Positions 9,149 through 17,292 of a stretch of 48,708 bases of DNA are shown piece after piece. Position 1 is the first letter of the stretch. Each line of letters opens with the position of its first letter. Position numbers and translations under genes: made by a program. Below the pieces are notes generated by a model. It did not search any database. It had not been told where the DNA came from and saw only the letters and a program-made list of their open reading frames with translations. Origin of the DNA: Brevibacterium mcbrellneri ATCC 49030 (lineage in GTDB: Bacteria > Actinomycetota > Actinomycetes > Actinomycetales > Brevibacteriaceae); NCBI RefSeq assembly GCF_000178455.1, contig NZ_ADNU01000027.1:1-48708 (forward strand), in the 5' to 3' direction.

Positions 9149-9870
9149 CTTTCTCCTCCTTTTTTAGGGTTGCTTTTCCCATCTTGGGAGCCAAGCAAGG
9201 GGCGATTCAGGGTGGATGTGGGAATGTGCGTGGTGCACACATGCGCTCCGCTAGCCAAAGTAGAAAGACGTCGTACGTCCACACCCAAGATCTCGCCGAA
9301 CTGTTCGAGTTCAGCTTCACAAAATTCGGGATACTCTTCAGCAACATGCTGAATAGGACAGTGCCCTTGGCACAGTTGCATCGCTTCAAGCGGCGTGCCA
9401 ACTGCTACTGGTGTCGCTGATGCCGCGTAACCTTCTTTGTCCAGAGCAGCCGCCAAGCCACGTGAGCGTGTGGACACGCTTCCGCCTTCTTCCACACGCG
9501 CTTCGAGTTTCTCTCTCAGCTCTTGCGCCCGTGTGCGGGCAAAACGCTCAACGGCTTCCCGGCCCAATTCAGAACTCACAAAGTCAAGCGCTTCGACCGC
9601 AACTTGATCGTATGCGTGAGATATCTGGGCGTGACCCGCCGAGGTGACAACGTAGTGGCGCGCAGGACGACCTCGGCCGACTTTCACTCCCGCCAACTCA
9701 CGCACCTCGATGGCGTTCTCTTTCTCGAGTGCGTCGAGGTGGCGACGGACTGCCGCCGGAGTCAGGTCAACCATGCGGGCGATACCCGATGCACTAATAG
9801 GCCCCTGATCAAGCACGATCGCAAGCACCTGCTGGCGGGTGCGCAGATCTTGTCCTGGGCGTGCAGTCAC
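9145..9870 (-). CDS. sufR: Fe-S-sensing transcriptional regulator SufR
   Basis: SufR is the first gene of the operon and the likely repressor of it. An N-terminal winged helix (about residues 10-70, with [22 protein letters not shown]) precedes a C-terminal cluster-binding domain. Cysteines lie at 167, 171, 184 and 212, that is spacings of 4, 13 and 28, which matches the arrangement I recall for the [4Fe-4S] site of the mycobacterial SufR. Holo-SufR would repress and loss of the cluster would derepress the operon. The start is GTG after AGAGAGGA. An inverted repeat in the upstream region (9906-9920) is a candidate operator for autoregulation. Confidence 0.93.
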   Translation of the reverse strand: MTARPGQDLRTRQQVLAIVLDQGPISASGIARMVDLTPAAVRRHLDALEKENAIEVRELAGVKVGRGRPARHYVVTSAGHAQISHAYDQVAVEALDFVSSELGREAVERFARTRAQELREKLEARVEEGGSVSTRSRGLAAALDKEGYAASATPVAVGTPLEAMQLCQGHCPIQHVAEEYPEFCEAELEQFGEILGVDVRRLSTLASGAHVCTTHIPTSTLNRPLLGSQDGKSNPKKGGER

Positions 9871-9905
9871 GTAAGTCCTCTCTGAAAGCGGGCCATTCGC
9901 TATTC

Positions 9906-9920
9906 CACAACACTATTGTG
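9906..9920. promoter_or_regulatory. Candidate SufR operator (inverted repeat)
   Basis: CACAA-N5-TTGTG lies 36 bp upstream of the sufR start. On the minus strand it contains TAGTGT, a possible -10 box for the suf operon, so protein bound here would block transcription. Position and symmetry suit an autoregulatory operator; the assignment to SufR is inference. It also lies about 70 bp upstream of the divergent ABC transporter. Confidence 0.5.
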
Positions 9921-9932
9921 CCCTAAATAATT

Positions 9933-9948
9933 CCCTGTAAAACCAGGG
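9933..9948. repeat. Second short inverted repeat in the sufR upstream region
   Basis: CCCTG-N6-CAGGG sits 12 bp beyond the sufR operator candidate, between the two divergent transcription units. It could be another regulator site or chance; there is no T-run, so it is not a convincing terminator. Confidence 0.3.
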
Positions 9949-9976
9949 TCGCCTAAGTTCTTCAACTCGACCTCAC

Positions 9977-9982
9977 TACACT
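9977..9982 (+). promoter_or_regulatory. -10 box for the ABC transporter operon, probably leaderless
   Basis: TACACT ends 8 nt before the GTG at 9991, and no Shine-Dalgarno lies between, so transcription probably starts at or next to the start codon. No good -35 was seen. Confidence 0.45.
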
Positions 9983-9990
9983 GAGGAATC

Positions 9991-10911
9991 GTGACCAATC
10001 CAAACCACCCCTTAGAGCTTGACGCAGTGAGCGTTAGCTTTGGGAACGTCCGCGCAGTCGACAACGTTTCTCTCACTGTCGAACGTGGCACCGTCCACTC
10101 ACTTCTAGGGCCCAACGGCGCGGGAAAATCCACAACCATCGCCGCCTCGGTGGGGCTTCTCAAACCCACCTCCGGTTACGTGCGGATTTTTGGCTACGAT
10201 CCCGTCAAAGATCACACGTATTCGAGCGCGCTTGCAGGGGTCATGTTGCAAGACGGCGGACTGCCCATGGCATCGAAGCCACTCAGTATTCTTAAGAACC
10301 TTTCACGCATGTACGCCGACCCCGCTGACTATCACGAACTCGCCGAACGCTTAGGCATCACAGCGTTTGCCGACCGCACAATTCGCCGCATGTCAGGTGG
10401 ACAGAAGCAACGTGTAGGAATGGCCGCTGCGCTGATTGGCAAACCCCAATTGGTGTTTCTCGATGAGCCCACGGCCGGCCTTGACCCCCAGTCACGCTTA
10501 GCGGTGTTCGCAATCGTCGAAGAACTGCGTGAACAGGGCGTGGCCGTTGTCCTCACCACCCACGACATGGACGACGCCGCTTCTCTGTCTGACTACGTCA
10601 CCATCATTGACAAGGGACGGGTAATCTCTCACGGGACGGTTGCCGAACTCACCGGCGACGGCAGCTCAACCCTGACGGTCCGCGCCGAACAGCTCAACGA
10701 ACAGCTCATCACCCAATTCCGCGCATACGGTGACGTCGACATCGCAAAGGACGGAACCGTCACAATTACAGGCGACTTCACCACGCAAAAGGTGCACTCG
10801 ATCACCGGGCTTCTCAACGACGCTGACACTCACATCACCTCCTTGTCTCTGGCATCACGTTCACTTGACGATGTCTTCCTCGACCTGACAGGAAGGACGC
10901 TGCGCTCATGA
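9991..10911 (+). CDS. ABC transporter ATP-binding protein
   Basis: This 306-residue ATPase of the ABC-2 (DrrA/NatA-like) type has Walker A LLGPNGAGKST, signature RMSGGQKQRVGMA, Walker B LVFLDEPTAGLDPQ, and the H-loop LTTHDMDD, followed by the extra C-terminal domain common in drug/daunorubicin-type exporters. It pairs with the permease that overlaps its stop by 4 bp. This ATPase-permease pair is conserved next to sufR and ctaA in actinobacteria, yet its substrate is unknown; heme-related or respiratory maturation roles are only suggested by position. Confidence 0.9.
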   Translation: MTNPNHPLELDAVSVSFGNVRAVDNVSLTVERGTVHSLLGPNGAGKSTTIAASVGLLKPTSGYVRIFGYDPVKDHTYSSALAGVMLQDGGLPMASKPLSILKNLSRMYADPADYHELAERLGITAFADRTIRRMSGGQKQRVGMAAALIGKPQLVFLDEPTAGLDPQSRLAVFAIVEELREQGVAVVLTTHDMDDAASLSDYVTIIDKGRVISHGTVAELTGDGSSTLTVRAEQLNEQLITQFRAYGDVDIAKDGTVTITGDFTTQKVHSITGLLNDADTHITSLSLASRSLDDVFLDLTGRTLRS

Positions 10912-11675
10912 CTACTCCGCAGATTGCACCCTTGGCTCAGCGAGTGTGGGCACAGTCGCTCTTCGAGCTACGCACCACCCTGTCCAACGCAGAACAGCTC
11001 TTCTTGTCCTTCGCCTTGCCCATCGGCGCGCTCGTCGTGCTGGCAACAACCGACGTCGTCACCGTCTTTGGCTACTCCGAGGACCAACGCAACATTATTG
11101 CCGCGTCCGCCGGACTGGGCCTATCAATTGCGGCCTCGGCCTTCACCGGGCAAGCAATCGCTACCGGATTCGACCGTCGCTACGGCGTGCTTCGCCAACT
11201 AGCAACAACCCCCCTGGGCAGCACCGGGCTGATCCTTGCAAAGATCGTCTCCGTCTACATCGTGACCGCCGTGCAACTACTGGTCATGTTCATTGTCATC
11301 GCTGTTCTCCCCGTGAACTTCGAAATCACCGTCTCCCTCCCCCAGCTCCTCGGCATCTTCCTCTCGTGGTTTTTAGGTACTGCCGCTCTGACTTCCCTGG
11401 CGCTCGCATTCGCAGGTACTGCCCGGGCCGAGGCCGTGCTCGCTGGATCGAACATCCTCTGGGTTGCGGGCGCCGGAGTAGGCGGGCTCGTCGTCAAACA
11501 TCCCGGCTTGTGGGGCACAATCGCATCGCTCACCCCTTTTGGCGCAATGGGCGATTCGTTGCGCACGGCACTGGTTTCCGGAGGTGTAGACTGGAGTGCC
11601 CAACTCGTCTTGTTGGTCTGGGCTGTGCTCGGTATTATCGCTGGAGCCACATGGTTCTCATTTGAAAGTAAGTGA
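10908..11675 (+). CDS. ABC-2 type transporter permease
   Basis: This 255-residue membrane protein has six predicted hydrophobic segments, starting near residues 30-50 and ending at the extreme C-terminus, as in ABC-2 permeases. Its ATG overlaps the ATPase stop (ATGA), and ctaA starts 1 bp after its own stop, so the three genes form one operon. No substrate-specific motif could be identified. Confidence 0.87.
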   Translation: MTTPQIAPLAQRVWAQSLFELRTTLSNAEQLFLSFALPIGALVVLATTDVVTVFGYSEDQRNIIAASAGLGLSIAASAFTGQAIATGFDRRYGVLRQLATTPLGSTGLILAKIVSVYIVTAVQLLVMFIVIAVLPVNFEITVSLPQLLGIFLSWFLGTAALTSLALAFAGTARAEAVLAGSNILWVAGAGVGGLVVKHPGLWGTIASLTPFGAMGDSLRTALVSGGVDWSAQLVLLVWAVLGIIAGATWFSFESK

Positions 11676-11676
11676 C

Positions 11677-12618
11677 ATGTCGAAGTCGTCTTGGCAAGCA
11701 ACCGAAGTCAACCGATACGTGTACTGGCTTGCTGTGGGTCTGTTGTTGTTGCAGGCCCTCATTGTGTTCACCGGTGCTGCTGTACGCTTGACCGGTTCGG
11801 GACTGGGATGCCCTAACTGGCCCATGTGTACGGATTCGTCTCTGACCAACACCCCTGAGATGGGTATTCACGGGTTCATCGAGTTCGGCAACCGTGTCCT
11901 GGGTGTCGTCCTTGGCCTGTATTCGCTCTTCGTCGTGATCGCCCTGTGGTCCCTCCGGTCCACCCGCTCTGACCTGTTTCGCATGGCCGTTCTACTGTTT
12001 GCAGTCGTTCCGTTCCAGGCCATTCTGGGTGGTGTCACGGTTCGCACCCAGCTCAACCCGTGGATTGTAGCTGCCCACTTCATTCCTTCTGCCCTGGCTG
12101 TTGCGCTTTCCGCGTACATGGTCAAGCGCACGCGTGACACTGGAGCCAATCCACGTCCCATCGCTTCGCGAACTCTGGTCACGGTCGCGTGGGCAGTAGG
12201 CATCCTCTGCGCAATCGTTGTTGCCATGGGAGTTCTTGTCACTGGCGCCGGCCCACACGCAGGTGACGAAATCAGCGCCCGCAACGGGCTGAACACCTTA
12301 CTCATGTCACGACTCCACGCAATCCCCGTGTGGCTCATGACGGCTGGCACCATCTACGGCCTTGTCCTCGCGCGCAAAGAGAAACTCGCAAGCGCCACAC
12401 GTGCATTCACCTTCCTGCTCATCGTCGAAGTCGCACAGGGAATCATCGGTTACACCCAGTTCTTCACCGGCCTTCCCGTTCCACTCGTCATGGCACACAT
12501 CGCAGGCCTGTGCCTCGTCATCACCGCTGCCGTTTTCGTTGTCGACAGCGTCTACCAACGCGACCCGCTCCCCACCTCGGCAAGTCGCAACGCTCAACCG
12601 GAGACCACCTCGGCGTAA
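11677..12618 (+). CDS. ctaA: Heme A synthase CtaA
   Basis: CtaA oxidises the C8 methyl of heme O to a formyl group, giving heme A for the aa3-type cytochrome c oxidase. The 313-residue protein has about eight membrane segments in two similar four-helix halves. It also has the loop cysteine pair in GLGCPNWPMC that is found in Bacillus/actinobacterial enzymes, and conserved histidines such as those in EMGIHGFIEFGNR and AAHFIPSAL. The start chosen is ATG 11677 (MSKSSW), 1 bp after the permease stop; an upstream in-frame GTG at 11596 would run through the permease gene and is unlikely. ctaB, which makes the substrate, lies 3.5 kb away on the other strand. Confidence 0.93.
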   Translation: MSKSSWQATEVNRYVYWLAVGLLLLQALIVFTGAAVRLTGSGLGCPNWPMCTDSSLTNTPEMGIHGFIEFGNRVLGVVLGLYSLFVVIALWSLRSTRSDLFRMAVLLFAVVPFQAILGGVTVRTQLNPWIVAAHFIPSALAVALSAYMVKRTRDTGANPRPIASRTLVTVAWAVGILCAIVVAMGVLVTGAGPHAGDEISARNGLNTLLMSRLHAIPVWLMTAGTIYGLVLARKEKLASATRAFTFLLIVEVAQGIIGYTQFFTGLPVPLVMAHIAGLCLVITAAVFVVDSVYQRDPLPTSASRNAQPETTSA

Positions 12619-12621
12619 ACT
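12616..12621 (+). promoter_or_regulatory. -10 box inside the ctaA stop, probable leaderless start of the exporter operon
   Basis: TAAACT includes the ctaA TAA stop codon and ends 7 nt before GTG 12628. There is no Shine-Dalgarno before that GTG. Spacing is the same as at 1611 and 39317. Inference only. Confidence 0.4.
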
Positions 12622-12627
12622 GACTTT

Positions 12628-14352
12628 GTGCTTTTTACGATCTTTAAGCGCTACGTCAGCGCTTATCCGGTAGGGCTCATACTCATTCTGATTTTTACGC
12701 TCGCCCAAGTAATGGGTTCGTTGTTGCTCCCTGCCCTCAACGCGCGCGTGATCGACGACGGCATCGCCCAAGGCAACCTGACACTAGTGTGGCAACTTGG
12801 CGGGGTCATGCTCATAGTTGCCCTCGCACAGCTTGCAACCGCGGTCATCGAGGTAGCGGCTGGTTCATACGTATCGATGTCGGTCGCCCGCGACATTCGC
12901 CGTGACTTCTTCGCAAAGGTCATGACCTTTGGACACCAAGAGGCACAGACCTTTGGGGTCTCCAGCCTCATCACGCGTTCCACCAACGACGTACGCCAAG
13001 TGCAACAGTTCCTCACCATGGCCATGACCATGATGGTCATGGCGCCAGTCATGGCATTCGGTGGACTCATCATGGCGTTCGCACAAGACCTCACCCTGTC
13101 GTGGGTGATCGTGGTGACAGTGGTGATTCTGGCCATCGTCATGGCGCTTGCTGTACGCGGCATGGTGCCGAGTTTCCAAGTCATGCAACGGCGCATCGAT
13201 GCGATGGGTTCGGTGCTGTCCCAGCAGCTCTCAGGCACCCGGGTGATTCGCGCCTTTGTCAAGGAGGACGTTGAGAAGAAGCGCTTTGCCCAGACCAACC
13301 GCGACATGACGCGCGCGAGCCTCATCGTGGGTCGCTACTTTGTTGCGCTGTATCCCATTGTTTTTATTCTCATCAACGTGGGGACCGCAGCCGTCGTGTG
13401 GTTCGGCGCACACGGGGTTGAGGCTGGTACTTCACAAGTGGGTACCGTGGTCGCGTTCATCCAGTACCTCATGCTCATCATGATGGGCGTTCTCATGTTT
13501 TCGTTCATGTCCATGATGGTTCCCCGCGCCGAGGTGGCAGCCGGCAGGCTTGTCGACGTCATGGATACGCAGGTCCACCTTGATCGGGACAGTGGGCGCG
13601 TTGATGAGCTTCCCAGCCCGGGCACGTTCGAGTTTCGGGACGTGACCTTTTCCTACCCGGGTGCGGAACGGCCCGTTGTGCAAGAAGTGAGTTTTTCCGC
13701 CGAGGTGGGATCCACGGTCGCTGTTATCGCTGCTACCGGCTCCGGCAAGACCACGCTTGCCAAACTTCTCGTGCGGCTCCTAGAACCCACCTCGGGCACG
13801 GTATTCGTGGGTGGGGTACCCATCCAGGACATTTCCCGCGACACCCTGGGCACCCAGTTTGGTTATGTTGCGCAGAATCCGTACGTGTTTGGCGCAACGG
13901 TCGCCCAAAACCTTCGCTTAGGCAACCCCGCGACCAGCGATGAGGAACTGTGGGAAGCCTTGCACATCGCACAAGCAGACGACTTTGTACGCGAGCTCGA
14001 CGGGCAGTTGGACTTTGAGATCAACCAAGGTGGAAAGAACCTCTCGGGTGGTCAACGCCAGCGCATCGCAATCGCAATGGCGCTTGCCAGACGCGCACCC
14101 GTACTTGTGTTCGATGACTCGTTTTCCGCGCTCGACACGGCAACAGATTTGCGACTACGACAAGCTCTAAGCAACGTAGCTGCAACCAGCCTCATCATTA
14201 CGCAACGTATCTCTTCAGCCCGAACCGCCGACACCATCGTGGTGCTAGATCGTGGACGTGTCGTTGCACAAGGAACCCACGAGAACCTCATGGAGACCTC
14301 ACCGGTCTACCGAGAGATCGCAGAATCGCAGGCAACCCAGGAGGCACTGTGA
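12628..14352 (+). CDS. Heterodimeric ABC exporter subunit with degenerate ATP site
   Basis: This 574-residue half-exporter has six membrane segments (residues 1-310) and then an ATPase domain. Walker A AATGSGKTT and signature LSGGQRQR are intact. The residue after the Walker B aspartate is Asp instead of the catalytic Glu (VLVFDDSFSALD), and the H-loop His is replaced by Gln (LIITQRISSA). This is the pattern of the degenerate subunit in heterodimeric exporters such as TM287/288. The partner is the next gene, overlapping by 4 bp (GTGA). Such pairs export drugs, lipids or peptides; the substrate here is unknown. GTG start without a ribosome binding site. Confidence 0.92.
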   Translation: MLFTIFKRYVSAYPVGLILILIFTLAQVMGSLLLPALNARVIDDGIAQGNLTLVWQLGGVMLIVALAQLATAVIEVAAGSYVSMSVARDIRRDFFAKVMTFGHQEAQTFGVSSLITRSTNDVRQVQQFLTMAMTMMVMAPVMAFGGLIMAFAQDLTLSWVIVVTVVILAIVMALAVRGMVPSFQVMQRRIDAMGSVLSQQLSGTRVIRAFVKEDVEKKRFAQTNRDMTRASLIVGRYFVALYPIVFILINVGTAAVVWFGAHGVEAGTSQVGTVVAFIQYLMLIMMGVLMFSFMSMMVPRAEVAAGRLVDVMDTQVHLDRDSGRVDELPSPGTFEFRDVTFSYPGAERPVVQEVSFSAEVGSTVAVIAATGSGKTTLAKLLVRLLEPTSGTVFVGGVPIQDISRDTLGTQFGYVAQNPYVFGATVAQNLRLGNPATSDEELWEALHIAQADDFVRELDGQLDFEINQGGKNLSGGQRQRIAIAMALARRAPVLVFDDSFSALDTATDLRLRQALSNVAATSLIITQRISSARTADTIVVLDRGRVVAQGTHENLMETSPVYREIAESQATQEAL

Positions 14353-16133
14353 GCGAAGAACAGGAACCACACGAGAAGGCCCAGAACTTCTGGAAAACCG
14401 TTGCCACACTCACCCGCGAGTTTCGGTATGAGCGCGTGCCCATGATTCTTGGTTTCGTGGGCATCATGGTGGGAACATGTCTCACGATTGCAGGTCCTTA
14501 CGTTCTGGGACTTGCAACAGACACCGTGTTCGATGGTTTCACTAGCGACACAGGTATTGATTTTGGGTTGCTCGCAAGACTCTTGCTCATCGTGGTTGTG
14601 TTGTACTTAATTGCAGAGTCTTTCACTTTCGCTGGCGGCTGGCTCTTCAACGAGGCCATTCAGCGGGTGCTCTACGCTCTGCGTGAGCGCGTCGAGAACA
14701 AGGTCCACCGCCTTCCGCTTAGATTCTTGGACTCCCAAAAACGCGGAGACCTTCTCTCGAAGCTCAACAACGATCTGGACAACATCAACACGGCTCTCAA
14801 CCAAAACATGGAAACGATAGTGACGTCCATCATCACCGTCGTGGGTGTCCTGTGCGTGATGTTCTGGATTTCGTGGGAGCTCACACTCGTAGCGTTGGCC
14901 ACGATTCCGCTCACGGCCGTTGTCATGGCAATTCTGGGTGTGAGATCGCAAGCTCAGTTCCGCATCCAGTGGTCGGAAACGGGCAAGCTCAATGCCCACA
15001 TTGAAGAGTCGATCTCGGGGCACGAACTCTTGGCCATCTACAACGCCACGCCACAGGCCGCGGAAACCTTTGCCCGCTCGAACACAGAGGTCTACAACGC
15101 TTCACGCAAGGCACAGTTCTTGTCCGGGTCAATGATGCCGGCGATGATGTTTGTGTCGAACCTAGTGTTTGTGGGAATTGCAATTGTGGGCGCGCTGCGA
15201 GTGGCATCTGGCGCTATGACGCTGGGTTCCGTCCAAGCCTTTATCCAGTACTCACGTCAGTTCTCGCAACCGTTGGCCCAGTTGGGCGGGGTTGCGTCAC
15301 AGCTGCAGTCTGCAGCCGCCAGCGCGGAACGCGTCTACGAGCTCCTCAATCAGCCCGAAGAGGTCGCCGACACTGGTCGCTACCCTGACTTCGCCCTCAC
15401 CCACGGCAAAGTGGAGTTCCGATCCGTGGACTTTTCCTATGACCCAGAGCAACCATTCATCCGGGACCTCAACCTCACAGTTGACGGTGGGCAGACGGTT
15501 GCGATCGTGGGACATACCGGTTCGGGTAAGACCACTCTGGTCAACCTGCTCTTGCGCTTCTATGACGTCACGGGTGGCGCTATTTACCTCGACGGCGTGG
15601 ATATCCGCGACATCGACCGTCATCAGCTTCGCTCCCCCATTGGCATGGTTCTGCAGGACACCTGGCTGTTTGGTGGAACCATCTACGACAACATCGCGTA
15701 CGGCCGCGAGGACGCCACACGCGAAGACGTCATGGCAGCGGCTGAGGCTGCATATGTGGACAGGTTCGTGACCCACTTGCCTGACGGCTACGAAACGGTG
15801 ATCGACGAATCAGGTGGCAATGTCTCCGCGGGTGAACGCCAGCTCATCACGATCGCGCGCGCTTTCGTATCCAACCCTGACATTCTCGTTCTCGACGAGG
15901 CGACCTCGTCGGTGGATACCCGCACCGAGGTGTTAGTTCAGGAGGCGATGAACCGTTTGCGTTCCGGTCGCACGAGTTTCGTCATTGCTCACCGGCTTTC
16001 AACGATCCGCAACGCGGATCTGATCGTTGTGATGGAAGCCGGGCGCATTGTGGAGTCGGGAACTCATGAAGAGCTCCTTGCCCGAGGTGGCAAGTACGCT
16101 GACCTACACGCAGCTTCCGTAGGTGAGGCTTAA
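14349..16133 (+). CDS. Heterodimeric ABC exporter subunit with consensus ATP-site residues
   Basis: The 594-residue partner has the same layout: membrane domain to about residue 330, then an ATPase with Walker A HTGSGKTT, Walker [13 protein letters not shown] with the catalytic Glu, and H-loop VIAHRLST. Its own signature is NVSAGERQL rather than LSGGQ; since each composite site uses the signature of the opposite subunit, the site with catalytic Glu pairs with the canonical LSGGQ of the upstream protein. The consensus site is therefore complete and the other one is doubly degenerate. Its stop overlaps the convergent ctaB stop by 4 bp. Confidence 0.92.
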   Translation: MSEEQEPHEKAQNFWKTVATLTREFRYERVPMILGFVGIMVGTCLTIAGPYVLGLATDTVFDGFTSDTGIDFGLLARLLLIVVVLYLIAESFTFAGGWLFNEAIQRVLYALRERVENKVHRLPLRFLDSQKRGDLLSKLNNDLDNINTALNQNMETIVTSIITVVGVLCVMFWISWELTLVALATIPLTAVVMAILGVRSQAQFRIQWSETGKLNAHIEESISGHELLAIYNATPQAAETFARSNTEVYNASRKAQFLSGSMMPAMMFVSNLVFVGIAIVGALRVASGAMTLGSVQAFIQYSRQFSQPLAQLGGVASQLQSAAASAERVYELLNQPEEVADTGRYPDFALTHGKVEFRSVDFSYDPEQPFIRDLNLTVDGGQTVAIVGHTGSGKTTLVNLLLRFYDVTGGAIYLDGVDIRDIDRHQLRSPIGMVLQDTWLFGGTIYDNIAYGREDATREDVMAAAEAAYVDRFVTHLPDGYETVIDESGGNVSAGERQLITIARAFVSNPDILVLDEATSSVDTRTEVLVQEAMNRLRSGRTSFVIAHRLSTIRNADLIVVMEAGRIVESGTHEELLARGGKYADLHAASVGEA

Positions 16134-17122
16134 ACGAAGGGGTTGAGGAACGGGTCGATCGCAACGGCGAGGAACAACACCGAAAGGTATGTGATCGATC
16201 CGTGGAAGACCTTCATGGCACGCAGGCGAGTTCCTGACAGACCCTGCTTGGCGCGACGCACGAACGTGTAGCACTCGTAGAGGAACCACGCACCGGCCAG
16301 AACTGCAACGCTGATGTAGAGCGGCCCCATGGGTGCAAGAGGGATCAACGCCAGGCTGGAAAGAACCATGGCCCAGGCGTACAGAATGATCTGCTTACCT
16401 ACCGAGGCCGGAGGTACCTTGGACGGCAACATGGGGACACCGGCAGCGTCGTAGTCGCGCTTGTACTTAATGGCTAGTGGCCAGTAGTGTGGTGGAGTCC
16501 AGAAGAAGACGACCAAGAAAAGAATGAACGGTTCAAGCGCCAGCGAACCGGTAACCGCGGACCAGCCAATAAGGACTGGCATACATCCGGCTGCTCCACC
16601 CCACACGATGTTCTGTGTGGTGTGACGCTTGAGCATGATGGTGTAAAACACCACGTACAAGAGGATCGCAATGGCTGTCAGACCGGCTGCTACCCAGTTG
16701 GTGAATCCACCCATCCAGAAAATGGACCCGATGCCTAACGCAAACGCAAAGACGAGCGCTTCCCTTGGGGTCACCTCGCCTGTGACGAGCGGACGGTTTT
16801 CCGTGCGGTGCATCTTGGCGTCGATGTCACGGTCCAAGTAGCAGTTGAAAACGGACGCCGAAGCAGCTGCTGCAGATCCACCGACGAGGGTCGCGAGGAT
16901 CAGCCACCAGTCAGGGAGACCGCGTTGCGCGAGGAACATGACGGGGGCGGTTGTGACCAGCAGCAGTTCAATAACGCGAGGTTTTGTCAGCGCGATGTAT
17001 GCCCTGAATTTGCTACGCGGTTTGCTGCCTCGTCGACGTTCGTCGATTACGCGTTGGAGCGGAGCTTCTTCAATTGCTTCGCTTCCGGCGGTCCTGACTA
17101 CGTCACGGTGATGTGAACTCAC
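16130..17122 (-). CDS. ctaB: Protoheme IX farnesyltransferase (heme O synthase) CtaB
   Basis: CtaB is an integral-membrane UbiA-family prenyltransferase that attaches a farnesyl group to protoheme, making heme O, the substrate of CtaA. The allylic diphosphate-binding motif NCYLDRDID with MHRTENRP is present, as is the second acidic motif around [12 protein letters not shown]; about nine membrane segments follow the N-terminal 60 residues. The start chosen is GTG 17122, with GGAGGG 9 nt upstream, giving 330 residues; the frame extends to 17173 but without a better site. It is divergent from tkt, as is usual in actinobacteria. Confidence 0.92.
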   Translation of the reverse strand: MSSHHRDVVRTAGSEAIEEAPLQRVIDERRRGSKPRSKFRAYIALTKPRVIELLLVTTAPVMFLAQRGLPDWWLILATLVGGSAAAASASVFNCYLDRDIDAKMHRTENRPLVTGEVTPREALVFAFALGIGSIFWMGGFTNWVAAGLTAIAILLYVVFYTIMLKRHTTQNIVWGGAAGCMPVLIGWSAVTGSLALEPFILFLVVFFWTPPHYWPLAIKYKRDYDAAGVPMLPSKVPPASVGKQIILYAWAMVLSSLALIPLAPMGPLYISVAVLAGAWFLYECYTFVRRAKQGLSGTRLRAMKVFHGSITYLSVLFLAVAIDPFLNPFV

Positions 17123-17239
17123 CCACAGACTCCCTCCACAAGAAGATATGCACGGTGCGCATAGATAGAACAAGTCTACTCGGTTCTCAGCATATTGCCA
17201 GTCATAGCGCTACATGTCGTAGAACATCTCACTGACGGC

Positions 17240-17259
17240 TCAAACCTTGTACAGTTTGA
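17240..17259. promoter_or_regulatory. Inverted repeat over the tkt -10 box
   Basis: TCAAAC-N8-GTTTGA is a perfect 6-bp-arm repeat that encloses TACAGT (17250-17255), the best -10 candidate for tkt. The position fits a repressor operator controlling tkt-tal-pgi; no regulator can be named. Confidence 0.4.
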
Positions 17260-17292
17260 AGTGAAAACCGCCTACAGGAGGAACGCCCTTTC

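Noticed and set aside
8021..9352. 443-codon open frame antisense to sufB and part of sufR
   Set aside because: Same shadow effect; both minus-strand genes are strongly supported by motifs, and the antisense product has no recognisable features.
9145..9870. sufR read as a generic ArsR-type metal sensor
   Set aside because: The four C-terminal cysteines with SufR spacing and the position at the head of the suf operon favour SufR.
11596..11676. N-terminal extension of CtaA into the permease gene
   Set aside because: ATG 11677 directly follows the permease stop and gives a normal-length CtaA; the extension would translate permease coding sequence in another frame.
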